Source: Stercorarius parasiticus
Lineage: Eukaryota > Chordata > Aves > Charadriiformes > Stercorariidae
Assembly: GCA_013396915.1 (NCBI GenBank)
Contig: VWZL01000442.1
Span: forward strand, 62,364-126,363
DNA length: 64,000 bases
Direction: 5' to 3'
Shown here piece by piece: positions 22,975 to 34,467 of the stretch. The notes below the pieces were generated by a model. That model had not been told where the DNA came from. It saw only the letters and a list, made by a program, of their open reading frames with translations, and did not search any database. How positions within the stretch are numbered: position 1 is the stretch's first letter; each line of letters opens with the position of its first letter. The position numbers were made by a program, and so were the translations under genes.

Positions 22975-23224
22975 AACCCTTCAGACTGTGAACTCCACTA
23001 GTGCGTGATTACTGCAGCCCAGGCTGCCCCTAGTCTTGACATCCCTGATGAACTCACTTGCATTGGTCATCTCTTCCCTCTTCCCATACACACACATTCT
23101 GCCTTCTTCCTTAGGAAGTAAACAAACATAATTATTTCAAGCTTCCAGTATATTTATGGGTAAAATAAGGGTATGTTTGAGGCTGAAAGTTGAAAAATTC
23201 AACTATACTGCTGACACCTATCCC

Positions 23225-24130
23225 ACTGTTTTCCCCTTTTCTTCACAATGATCCTTCTGAGTTGTTCGCAAAGCCGGGCATCATCCTACTAACCATTTGT
23301 GCATCTACCTCATGATAGTCTTATGTGTCCCACCTTTCTCCAGGCTGTAGGGGTTGAGAATATTGTAAACATCAAAAGCCATATTATAGTCAAGATATGT
23401 GACGTCCATTTCTTCCATTTCGTCAGCTAAGTGAGGCAAAGAAATAGGTTGTATGCAGTTTGTTCCTGAGAAAGCCACTTTGGCTGCTTCTCATCATCCT
23501 GTTATTTTCTAGGTGCTTGTAGATGTATTGATTAATAATTTCCTCTCCAGTGATGCATTTTAAATTTACATTGATCAGTCCTTATTTTCTTTTCTCTGCT
23601 TTATGTTTTTAAAGAGCTACTGATTTTATTTTCTCCAGCACTGTGAAGACCACCCCGATCCTTCGTCATATATTAAAGATAATATTTCAGAGGTTACTTC
23701 AGCATTTTCTCTAAGCATTCTGTGATAAGATTCACTAGTTTCTGCCTTACTTAAATGTTCATAATCCATGTTTTCTTGATGTATTTTCTGGGGCCTACTT
23801 GATTATTACAGAAAAAAAAACCTCAACAACAAATCCATCTCTGAATTGTATTCACTCTGTGCACAATTAGAATACTCTATATTTTCTTTATCTTCTTAAA
23901 TCAAAAGCATTTGTATATCTTGCAATCTTTGTCCCTGTATTTTGTAATATATTTGCTTCTCAAGTTTTTTTGGTTGTATTTGTAAATGTCTATGCTAATT
24001 TTTCATATTTATCTCAGCCATCTCTTCTTGTATCTGAAACTTTTGTATCTTCTTCTTTTACTTCAGGTAATTCCAATTCTAGTTTTGCATTTTCTAGTCT
24101 CAAAACATGCTGATACATGTTGTCAGTTAG
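23225..24130 (-). mobile_element. Older CR1-type LINE remnant (RT/linker)
   Basis: On the plus strand the blocks 'atagtcaagatatgtgacgt', 'gtttgttcctgagaaagcca', 'ttattttctaggtgcttgta' and 'attaataatttcctctccag' occur in this order. They are the reverse complement of the CR1 RT region around motif A and the GFxxGKS block, as seen in reptilian CR1s. Frames are fully broken. From about 23800 the similarity fades to T-rich linker-like sequence, so the right boundary is a guess. It lies in the same orientation as, and immediately behind, the 2.3-kb CR1, but it is a separate, older copy. Confidence 0.6.
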
Positions 24131-27100
24131 GCTAAAATTTTGTCATCTCTGAATTTCTGAAAAACGTATGAGACCACGGTGTCTTGTGGACTTTACATTG
24201 TCCTGAACCCTGCCATCCATTTATTTATCCAAATAAATAATGTCTAAAATCCAAAATGAGCTTACATTTTCCATTAAGAATCAGCATAGACACTGGTAAC
24301 ATTCACCACTGGGTTTGTCAATAGAAATGTTGCTGATGTCTCTGATGGAATTTCTCCAAGGGATTAGGTCTGACAAATTCATTAACACTTCTTCTTCAGA
24401 ACTGTAGGGGTATGAAGTTATGCAATGTTTGCACATAAGCAAAAAAGTGCAGTATCAAGTTCTCCACAAAAATGGAGAGAAAATCAATAGAGATAACATT
24501 TCTGAGGATGAAAAGAAAGACATATTTAACCCTCACACGCACCCCTAAAAGGTGAAAACACAGAAATATTCTAAAACGGCCCAAGTTTGTGATCTGTTAA
24601 AAGTTCTTGTACAAAGATTACTAACCACTTTGTTTAAAAAACATTGCATTTTGCTGGGATTGAAAGAGGCGTCGGACAGCCTGCCTGTACTTGTTGATTA
24701 CTGCTACAGATGAGATGGAGAAACATCTAGCTATCTTGGAAGGAAGCTAAAGCAACTGTTCCCTTATTCTGGAAGTGGAAGGGTAGTGTCTGTTCTCTGC
24801 CTCCCACAGAAGGAAGTTTATGAAGAAGGTCAGGGGTCTTTCATAAAAAGACGTCCCAACTACATAAGAAGGAACAAATGTCGAGATACTCTGAAAATAT
24901 AATTGTATTTCCTATCTGTGAGGGGATTCATCCCAAGCTGAGGGACTATGCTCTTCAGAAGCACATGGAAAAAATGGAGACTGAGTATGGTTTTGAAACA
25001 CAGGCTTTAAACAATGGTTTCTATTTTGTCAGCTTTGGCAAAGGATGTTTTATCCTTGTTTTACTCACACAGTTGACACAGATTGTTATGTTGGCCCTAC
25101 CCCTACATTGTGGAGCAATGACAGAGAGATCACATTTAAGAGGCTATTAGAAGAATATTCACAAATTTGCCTTTATACCTTTCCTGCAGTATTTATAAAA
25201 ACAATGGAATTGCCTACCTGGCCTTATTTATTCAAGCATTGCCAGTCTATCTTTACCTGATTCATATCTCCCATTCAGTAAAGGTGCGTTGAACTATGAT
25301 ACTAAAGGCACAAACATTATTGGACAGTGTTGGTATCTCAGATATGTTCATTTTCTGGTGTTCATAAAAGAGGAAGAAAGGTACTTTCCCTGCTCACAGA
25401 TAGTTCTCATTTAAACAGTCAAAATACATAGATATATCAAGTTACTTCTGAAAATTGCATAAACTTTTACTGAAGTATAAACCACCAATAAATGGCATGA
25501 TTCATATATCACTTCCCCCCCCACCCCCTGCAAAATTCCAGTATTCTATTTTCATCTTATATTCTCCTGAAAGCAATAGCAAGTCATAAACCATGAAGCA
25601 GAGCAACTGAGCAGCAATAAGTATTGTAAGTGGAGTGTCAAAAAACTGCTGAATTAAAGTGGAAAGAGTCCAAACTAGAAAAATACCCTCTCCCCTTTCC
25701 GTAGACCAATCACGGTCCAATAACATTAAGTCTAAAATCCTCCCTAACACACAGAAGTTCCTTCTTTTTGGATTGCTCTTCCCTTTTTGACACTCCATCC
25801 ATTCAAGAAACCGCCCCTGAACTCTGCAATAGGAACTTAGATAAAATAGGGCTTGAAAATAATTTTAGTATCAGAGCTCTCTCTAGTGGTGACTGTGCTA
25901 CCTCATTAGCTATTATTCATCCTAGCTAAATACAAGGAGGAATGAGTACCTCTCAAATGGGACACCAGTAAATTACTCCTTTTGTGACACATGTTATAGA
26001 GATTTTAGGCTGACAGATGTGTGTTAGGATGAGAATATGCAAGTGTGACGAGAAAGGTGATGGATTCTTAGTTGAGGTGGGACCTTGGACTTTCAACAGA
26101 TGAGGTAGGTGTGTAATCATCCTGCCATCAGCTACTAACCCAACTAACCAAAGGGCGGGACAGACAAGACCTAGTGAGGGGTTCACCATCTCAGCTTTCT
26201 ACTCTGCTGAAGACTGCTGTTTCCAACTGTAGCACTGACATGATGAGAAAGTCTGATGGGGCCTTAGCTGGCTCAGGGCAAAGGCTGGCCATTTATTTTA
26301 AACTATTATGTTGGTACTTTTACTCTACAACATCCCACTTTGCATGGAAAGGGCTGAAAGATCAGCCAGATTTTCTTCTGCTGACTGGGCTTTTTTGGCT
26401 GTCACAGGAGGGCAGGAGTGGATAGGGAGGTTGTAGTATAACTTCAATATAAGTTTGATCAAGGTTGGTTGGTCTGTCAGCACTCCAACACAAGTAAATG
26501 AAGCTGTATAATTTTTCTTTTTTAATCTGTTTCCAAATAACAAGAAGCCACTTTGAAGGAAAAGAGAGCCTGGGAAGTATGTCAGATTGTGTAGAGCTGC
26601 ACTAGAGCATGTTCTGCCTATGGAGAAGGCAGAGAAAGGCACTGTGATGACTTCAACTGACAGCGTAATTTTGACGTTTTCTCTTTTGTGCAGGAGAGGT
26701 TCTTCATGGGAGAGGATGAGCAGCCTTCTGTCCTCTTATCTAGTGGTAATCGACATGAATTAAGACTCATTGAGTCTTTGACAAAATGTCCATGGAAGTT
26801 GCACAAATAAAAGCTTTATGATTTACTTGGAGACTGGAGATGAAAAGGCACAGCAGAGCATAGAGGAAGAGCCTGTGACTCACTTTAGCAATTCATTTAT
26901 GCATTACCATAGTGGCCACAAAAAGCCAAGTCCTTAATAAACAATAATGGCCCATGGTCCATTAAGCTTGCAGCACAGGAACTGCCATGGGTAAGAACAC
27001 ACAGGCATTAGAAGGGTAAAAGTAACACACAGTTATTACAGGAGTCAACTTAGTTTGCCTTTCACAGTTAGAAGCACCATAGAAATGGTTGTTAAGAGGC

Positions 27101-27460
27101 ACAGAAATACAGTGGCCTGCACATGAGACCAGGGAAGTAGTTCCTTTGTATGGAAGTGTATCAAACATAACAGAAGTGATTTATTCGTTTTTGAGAATGA
27201 GGTGGATATAGCATGAGTGTTCTCTAAATATTAGGGAACGGACGTTTAACTCCTAGAGTTAAAAACCCAAATAAAAATCAAAATTAAAAAAAACCATAGC
27301 TCTCCAACTGCAAAATAACACTATCATTGAAACTGCAAAGATAATGCAAGAGTAATAGGCAACTGCAAGGATAAGAGAACTTTGAATGAATCAGAGCTAG
27401 TTAAGGGATCCAGTCTCAACTGCAACTACATCACCTACTTGAAGTTAAACACACATTATG
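24131..27460. other. Unique DNA, unclassified
   Basis: ORF 24878-25150 (90 codons) has no recognisable domain and sits in ordinary sequence. A C-rich run lies at 25513-25528. A GC-richer patch lies at 26100-26430. ORFs here are at most 105 codons and overlap on both strands, as expected by chance. Confidence 0.4.
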
Positions 27461-27464
27461 CAGG

Positions 27465-28160
27465 AAAAGGGCTGTGGTCGTTTTCGGTCCTGGAACAAAA
27501 TTGAACATAAGCCAGCAGTATGCCCTTGCAGCAAGAAAGGCCAATAGTATCGTGCGTTGCATTAAGAATGTTGACAGCAGGTCGAGGGAGGTAATCCTTT
27601 ATCTCTATTCAGCAGTGGTGGCACCACACCCGGAGTACTGTTCCTGGTTCTTAGCTCTTCAACATAACAGAGACATGGACATAGTAGAGATAGTCCAGTG
27701 AAGAGCCACTAAGATGATTAAGGAATTGGAGCATCTCTATTATGAGAAAATGCTGAGAGAGCTGGGACTGTTCAGCCTGGAGAAGAGAAGGCTCAGGGGG
27801 ATCTTACCAATGTATATAATAGCTGAAGAGAAGGCACATGGAGGACAAAACCAGCCTATTTTCCACTGGTTCCCAGTGACTGGATCAGAGGCAATGGTCA
27901 CAAACTGAAACACAGGAGGTTCCCTCTAAACATCAGGAAACACTTTTTTACTGTGAGGGTGACCAAGCACCAACACAGGTTGCCCTAGGAGGTTGTGGAG
28001 TCTTCCACCTTGGAGATATTCACAAGCCATCTGGGTATGGTCCTGAGCAGTCTGGTCTAGGTGGCCCTACTTGAGCAGGGTGGTTGAACAAGATGATCTC
28101 AAGACGTCCCTTACAACTGCAACCATTCTGTGACTCTCTGATTCTCTAATTCTGTGATTG
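27465..28160 (+). mobile_element. CR1 LINE 3' portion (C-terminal RT plus 3' UTR)
   Basis: Plus-strand CR1 truncated within the RT C-terminal region. The 27474-27701 frame reads LAARKANSIVRCIKNVDSRS and EVILYLYSAVVAPHPEYC, then stops at a TGA after IVQ. A second frame (27714-27908) holds [20 protein letters not shown] and EKRRLRG. The 3' end has 'ggtggttgaacaagatgatc' and a degenerate tail (ATTCTGTGACT, CTGATTCTCTAATTCTGTG) ending near 28160. Divergence is clearly higher than in the 30-kb copy. Confidence 0.93.
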
Positions 28161-30020
28161 TGAAAGACATAGCCATTAATTTGGAAGCAGAGGTAAGAGG
28201 CATGCAAATCTCTTGCCTAAAATCAGTTGTGATACTCAGTGTACATACAGTCCACCAGACATTAGTATGGGGCATGAGTTCTGAGCGCTTGTTCTCCACC
28301 TCTTTTGACGCAAGAAAGACTGAAATAATGAATATAAACATGAGCCAAAAATGCAGTTAATATTAAATCAATAATTCAGATTATCAAATTAATATGATAT
28401 CAAGGAATTATCATTCATCTTCATTGATCAGATATGTGGAAGAGTTGGTTTTATTTAAGACTCTTGTCTTGTTTCTAACCACAGCAACATTCTGACCTAG
28501 TCAGAAAGGATGCAAAGGGTGAAGGCAGATGTCCTTCATACAAACATCTTTTTGGAAAGATCAATTCTTGTTTTAAAACTTTAACAAAAGAACTGTCACA
28601 ATGGAAGCACCTCAGTCCCATAGCAGCTAGTAACAAAATACAGCAGTTGCGATGACGGCTTCATGCTTCACCCTGCAATCCCACTGCTGGTGGATTCTAT
28701 TGTCCATAGAAGTCCTATCATCTGACACAGTGTCGTGGACTCTTTCCACAAATCTAACATCAAAGGTATGGTGAAATAAATATATACAAGGCCTATTTCA
28801 ACTAGCTACTTTTTAGCTCAAAAGAGCCTATTGACCAGTATCATTTTGTACTGATTTAATGAAACAAACATCCATACACAAAAAATATAGAGATATTAGA
28901 ATGTGACATGACCTCCCCAAACCAGAAAGTATTTTTTCTGCTGTTTAATGGGATTTATGTCGCAAAATCTGGAATTTGATTTCCTTTTTCTTTTTTTTCT
29001 CTTCTTCTTTTCCTTTTTTCCCCCCCTTTCTCTTCTTTTTTTTTGTTTGACAGTGGTAACATGCCACAGCTTGGAACATAGCCATGGTCTCTTGTTGCAC
29101 TATCAAGTGAGCTGGCTAGTAACTCCAGTCTTTTATATCTTCCTCTACACAGGTAATCCAGAAGAAATAGGGAACAATACATAGTTTATTAATACCTTAC
29201 TAGTGAAGTGTCTGGTTCACTGGGTGGAGAAGTTCTGCTTGCCAAGCAGACCAGGAGAGAATCTACTTTTTGGCTGCTGCATCCTCTAACACCTCTTCCT
29301 GGATGGAAATGTCTGTAGTGAGCTGCACACTGTTGGGATTGAGCTAGTTGAGCTGCTAGTCTCTGATGCCAATCAGCAATGCAGTATCCCACTTTAAATT
29401 TATTAACTTCATGTAAGAAGGGAAAGTCTAATGTTTGGACATACCCAGTCTAGTGACTGGAGACTTTCTAGAGTTGCATTGCCAGGGGACAATATATCTT
29501 CCTCCCAGCAGATGATAGAATTTCCCAGTCCACTGGGCTACATATGGAATTGTGTGCTGCCTTATACTTCCTGCTGAGAATAAGAGCTTCTTCCTTAAGA
29601 CAAGAGCAGTTGTTATATTTTTTTTACGAGGTGGGAATTGCTACTCTTGGTCTAGTAGCAGGCCTCCTCTATGGTTTTCACCGTTGTCCATCCAATGTCC
29701 GTAGATCTAGCAGGCTGTTTGCTCTATTATTCTGTCTTGGCCTATTTACCTAAAGCCTTATGGGTCCCCTTCTCAACACCATTCTTGCAGATAGAGATAG
29801 GGACTGCAAAGTTTCTCCCTGCTTCAGCTTTTGCCCCAGCCTGTTCAGGATACTGATGGCAATGTCATAAATGAAAAAACCCAACTGTATAACCTCTTCT
29901 CTTGCAGTTTGTCCAGAGGTGGTCACAAGCACTGGGGACTGGTCTTAGGTTAGAGAATGCTGTCTCATGCATTGTTTTCTGAGTAATTTTACAGACTTTA
30001 GAGTCTCCAAATAAGAGCTT
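28161..30020. other. Unclassified; T/C tract then GC-richer block
   Basis: A long pyrimidine tract covers 28979-29044. It is followed by about 900 bp (29050-29960) that are GC-richer than the surroundings and lack a recognised repeat. ORF 29544-29753 (69 codons) is hydrophobic but has no domain. The block could be an internal piece of a lost LTR element or unique DNA, and I cannot decide. Confidence 0.35.
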
Positions 30021-30537
30021 TGCTGCATCAAAAGATCAAAAGAAATATGGCCAGCAGGTCAAGAGAAGTGATTCTACTCCTCTACTCTCCTCTGGTGAGA
30101 CCCCACCTGGAGTTCTGCATGCAGCTCTGGAGTCCTCAGCACAAAAAGGACATGGACCTGTTGGAACGGGTCCAGAGGAGGGCCACGAGGATGATCAGAG
30201 GACTGGAACACCTATGCTACAAGGACAGGTTGAAAGAGTTGGGTTGTTCAACTTGGAGAAGAGAAGGCTCCAGGGAGACATTATAGCAGCCTTCCAGTAT
30301 CTAAAGGGTGCCTACTGGAAAGATGGGGATGGACTCTTTATCAGAAAGTGTAATTATAGGATGAGGGGTAACGGTTTTCAACTGAAAGAGGGGAGATTTA
30401 GATTAGATATTAGGAAGAAATTCTTTCCTGTGAGGGTGGTGAGGCACTGGAACAGGTTGCCCAGGGAAGCTGTGGATGCCCCTTCCCTGGAAGTGTTCAA
30501 GGTCAGGCTGGATGGGGCTTTGAGCAGCCTGGTCTAG
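30020..30537 (+). pseudogene. CR1 RT C-terminal remnant, one frameshift
   Basis: Two overlapping frames, 30020-30286 and 30214-30537, together cover the CR1 C-terminus. The first reads [20 protein letters not shown] and [20 protein letters not shown]. The second reads [20 protein letters not shown] and ends ...LPREAVDAPSLEVFKVRLDG. The switch comes from what looks like a single-base loss near 30239-30243, at the KELG/LF junction. The second frame ends at the natural CR1 stop (TAG after SSLV). Confidence 0.93.
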
Positions 30538-30622
30538 TGGGAGGTGTCCCTGCCCATGGCAGGGGGGTGGAACGAGATGATCTTTAAGGTCCCTTCCAAC
30601 CCGAACTATTCTACGATTCTAT
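30022..30622 (+). mobile_element. CR1 LINE 3' portion, comparatively young
   Basis: The best-preserved CR1 in the window. It starts inside the RT C-terminal region and runs to a clean 3' end ('cccatggcaggggggtggaa', 'ttaaggtcccttccaaccc', tail 'attctacgattctatg'). Codon-level similarity to known CR1 proteins is high, and only one indel is obvious. Its subfamily appears close to that of the 20.8-23.1 kb element, which lies on the opposite strand. Confidence 0.96.
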
Positions 30623-33600
30623 GTGAGTCATCCATACTGTATACCTTCATGTTCTGAAGGCCTTAAGGGGTAGGAGCTAAGTCTTCTCCTCCCTTCTCCC
30701 ATTATTCCAGGCAAAGAGTTTTCCCTGTGAGGAGTTTATGCAGTATGGCTGTTGGGGAGGGGGATGGATTTTGGCCTCCAAGTCACTGCTATGAATATTC
30801 TTCTGGCCAGGTCACATCCATGAATATTCTTGGGTACAGGAATATGCAATAAGTGAATTGTTTTCCTCCAAATATCTAAAGCATCATAAAACCAATTGTC
30901 ATTGTCAAATTCCAGTCTCTGTGCAACAGCATTAAGTATTTTATTGCAAACTGTATTCTCCTGTCTTATATTTATGGCCAGTGAACAGGCTTTTAATGCT
31001 GGCTTTAAAAGACATACTGCCATCGGCTGAAAAGTTATAAAGATCTTCTTTCCATCTTATTTTTTTCAGATCAATTTGGGGTGGTCACTCAGCAGTAAAT
31101 TGAGTCTCTAAATCAATCTTATTTCTTCTTTTTAAAGATCTCTTTCCACTCCTTTTATTCAGCAGCGACACCAACTATTTTAATCTAGTCATTCTAAATC
31201 ATTTGATTCATATGGGTAATAGAAAATCCCCAGAAATTTAACAGTACTTGGATCTTAATTACCAAGAAAGCCATTGTGTGAATTAGATTGGAATATAGTA
31301 TGCTTTTATATAGTCTCTTTCACACATAAGGTGCAGTGGCAGTGAGACGTTTATGATGAACTGAACAATATCTGATAATAAAGTTGCATCACTCCACTAA
31401 TTTGAAGGGTCCTAAGAGTGATACACTTTTTGTCAAGGTGGCTTTATACCAGGATCCTGCAGTCTAGAAGGCAGGTTTCTGTCAGGCAATATTTCATTTT
31501 GCAAGTCTCATTACTTGCACTTTTCATGCTTGGCAAGGTAAGAAGTGACATGCTGAGTCAAAGCTGTGCTGTCTACGGCCAACTCTACACCCAGACTGAC
31601 ATGACAGCCTTAAAGAAACACAGAGTTACTATAACTAATAAGCACGTTTGCTTCTATCTGACAGGGAAATAAAATACATCAGGGATTTCACTTGGCGTTG
31701 GCCAAAAGTTATATAAAGAACGTGCTGTTTAGTCAAACTCACCCTCTGCATGCAATGATAATGAAGAAATTCTAAGTAAACTTTTCTTACTTTTATTTCA
31801 TGAAATTAAAATATACTGCCATTTTTTTATAATAAAGTCTCCATAACTGATAGGAAAAAACAGCAGATGAGTCTAAGTTTGCGTAAGTTCCAGTGAAATT
31901 TTTGTTTTGATAGAACAAGCAGTTGTCTATGCACGTACTCATTTACATATTTTGGTTTGATCTGCAAATTATTCTGTCGATACATTTCTGTCAAAGAAGA
32001 ATTTTCTCTAAGAAAAGAATACGTTAGTATATAGCATGTTAAACTGATATATTAATTTAGTCTTTAAATTAGAAATATTTTACATTTGTCTTGTATGGGG
32101 CAATCTTCTGCATATGACACACAATTAGTTCATTCTTGAATTCCAGAAAGAAAGCCAAAGTTCTTCAAGTGACCTGGATACTGTTGGTGGTATTCTAAGA
32201 CATGTTTATAATTGTTCATCTTTTTGATCTTTTTTTTTTCACAGGCCTTTTCTTGCTTTTAAGTTTTACCACATTGATCATCTCCCTCGTACACCATGCT
32301 TTGGTGTGACGTCTCCAAAGGATGTAAACCTCAGAGAGATATTCTCGATATTGAGTGCTTTTGGATAGTAAAAACAAGACACCAGGTTTCCAAAAGAGCT
32401 CCATTTCAAATAGCTCCTACTTGAACCACATATAATTGAAAGCAATGTGGTCCAGACATTCTAGTGGTATGTATTAAATGCTCTTCAGATACCTAGGCTG
32501 GTTACAAAGATGCAGCTGTAGTAGTGCAAAGGCAAAGACAGAAGCTGAAGAGGAATTATCTACTGTGCTTGATGTGTGTAAGTCAAAAAGATGAACCACC
32601 AAGAACTTACTTTGCATACAATGAGGAATGTAATAAGCAGTTTTAACTCCTTTAAAAATCAGATCTCAAGGACGCAAAATGCTTTGGAAAATCTGCCCAT
32701 ACATTACATACAGTTGTTTATGTGCTACTCACTACATCAGAATTTCCATTACAGTCTTTCTTAGCATAACTGCCTGTACAAATCCCTAAACATAACTTCT
32801 GTTTCCTCTTGTTTGCTCTTTTCCTTTTGCTATTATGTTTTTTCTTCATGAATGCACTGCTTAATTATTCCATCCTCAAATGGCTTCTTCACAGTATGTT
32901 TAAAAAAAAAATAAAATGCCTCTCTCTACCAGTCTCCAATTCTTATTTTCCTTAATTATTTTCATTAGTTGCTTCTGCACTGTCATTTTCCCTTTTATCC
33001 TTTCCATGCAAATATATTGGGCTTTACTCCATACAAGCAACTAGGTCATGTTTATCTTGTCATTCTCTGATCCACTGTCTGTGGGCATGGTGGATCACAC
33101 TTTTACAACAGCAGATCAGGAGGCTAGATATCTTTGTGACCCCAATACACACAGACAACATAACATAAAACTTATACAAATTTACACTACTTATATACAT
33201 ATGGATATTGATTATGACACATAAATGCTAATTAAAGACTCAGTCCTGCCCTGTACTGCGTCCCAAGGCTTGCAAAACATTTGGGTGATCCTGGTAGCAG
33301 ACAGGGGACTAATCATATGAAAACAATGTGCTCAGACACAGTTAAAACTTTGCTGCTGAAACTAACTTTCAACTTTGAAAGAAACATCTGTCTCTGTTTC
33401 CTTTGCATGTATTATAACAGGACTTGAAGGCCCAATAGATACAGGAGCCCTATTATTCAGGATCCAGTGCAAAAGACTATAATGTGAATCTATGTTCCAC
33501 AGAGTGAAGAGGTTTTGCAGGAAGAACGGGAGGGAATGGTGTAGCTCAGATAGGTGGTATGACATTCAAAATTACAGACTTGAGCAGGAGAGGGTGGTCT

Positions 33601-34160
33601 TTCCTTTTATAGTTGTACACCCTAACAACAGACTTTTTTTCCCCCTCCAAAGAGGAGTTTTTCTGTGGTTATCTTGCATAGTATATAATAGAAAAATGAC
33701 AGAGAAAACAAAGGCAGTGCTTTCTGAATTCACAAAAAGAAAAATTCTCATTCATTTAACTAAAGCTGAGGTGTTTCCAAACTTTGTGAAGTATTTTTCA
33801 CTATAAGACATTACAAATACAGTAGATCTCAGCAAAATAATAGCACATCACTATGCAGTACAAATAAATAGAGAATAAAGGTAAGACCTGCATGGATGTT
33901 ATAATAAATTATCATTGGAGATATATATATATACTTATATATGGAACTCAAATAAGCTGTTCCTGGTTTATATCACTGGAAGGGAAGGATAAACATGATC
34001 TTCAAATTGCAGCAATACTGTATTATTAATTTTGAAGTGCTCCACCATTATTAGTTTGGTTAATATTCCCCAAAATATGGCACATCAAAATAAACTGAGA
34101 TTGTTGTAATATTATATTATTGTAAACATCCAATATTATAACCATCCAAACATATTAAAA
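30623..34160. other. AT-rich unique DNA, nothing recognised
   Basis: ORFs of 62-104 codons show no domain. A short TA run lies at 33920-33942. No repeat family was recognised. Confidence 0.45.
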
Positions 34161-34165
34161 CTCCT

Positions 34166-34233
34166 TAAAAAAAAAATAACCAAAACCACCACCAACAACA
34201 ACAACAAAAAAACCAAAACCACAACAAAAACAA
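34166..34233 (+). repeat. A-rich / (AAC)n low-complexity tract
   Basis: A run of A (34166-34176) is followed by ACC/AAC units. It lies about 45 bp before the tail side of a minus-strand CR1. Confidence 0.85.
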
Positions 34234-34271
34234 TGAAAAAGCATGATGTAAAATTTGACAAAATGTTGTAA

Positions 34272-34467
34272 CAAATCACACAGAATCACAGAACGGTAGG
34301 GGTTGGGAGGGACCTTTGGAGATCATCTAGTCAACCCCCCTGCCAAAGCAGGTTCACTCAGAGCAGGCTGCACAGAAACACATCTAGACAGGTTTTGGGT
34401 ATCTCCAGACAAGGATACTGCACAACCTCTCTGGGCATCCTGTTCCAGTGCTCTGGCACCCTCAAAT
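34272..34467 (-). mobile_element. Short CR1 3' end
   Basis: On the plus strand it starts with 'cacagaatcacagaacg', the reverse complement of the CR1 tail. It continues with 'ttgggagggacctttggaga', 'catctagtcaacccccctgc' and 'cctgttccagtgctctggca'. About 195 bp are present. The 78-codon plus-strand ORF here is antisense noise. Confidence 0.9.

Larger units (their letters stand above)
20757..23065 (-). mobile_element. 5'-truncated CR1 LINE, ~2.3 kb
   Basis: This is the longest transposon in the window. On the minus strand it runs from the endonuclease-RT linker (near 22974) through the reverse transcriptase and the C-terminal region. It ends in a 3' UTR with tandem tail octamers (20757-20790 on the plus strand: reverse complement of ATTCTATG units). 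The RT motif A block [10 protein letters not shown] is readable at 21895-21924. The element is dead. It has nonsense codons near 22000 and at 21153-21155, at least two 1-nt-type frameshifts (about 22210-22225 and 22525-22545) and a 2-nt loss in the motif C aspartate region (21650-21670). The endonuclease domain is missing. CR1 elements copy through target-primed reverse transcription and are commonly 5'-truncated like this. Confidence 0.96.

Noticed and set aside
22697..23008. 103-codon plus-strand ORF
   Set aside because: It is antisense to the CR1 endonuclease-RT linker frame at 22510-22974.
24878..25150. 90-codon ORF that at first looked protein-like (charged, then hydrophobic)
   Set aside because: No motif or family match by eye, no splice sites or promoter around it, and the length is compatible with chance.
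29544..29753. Hydrophobic 69-codon ORF resembling a membrane segment
   Set aside because: T-rich sequence gives hydrophobic codons by composition alone. No topology signal or family was recognised.
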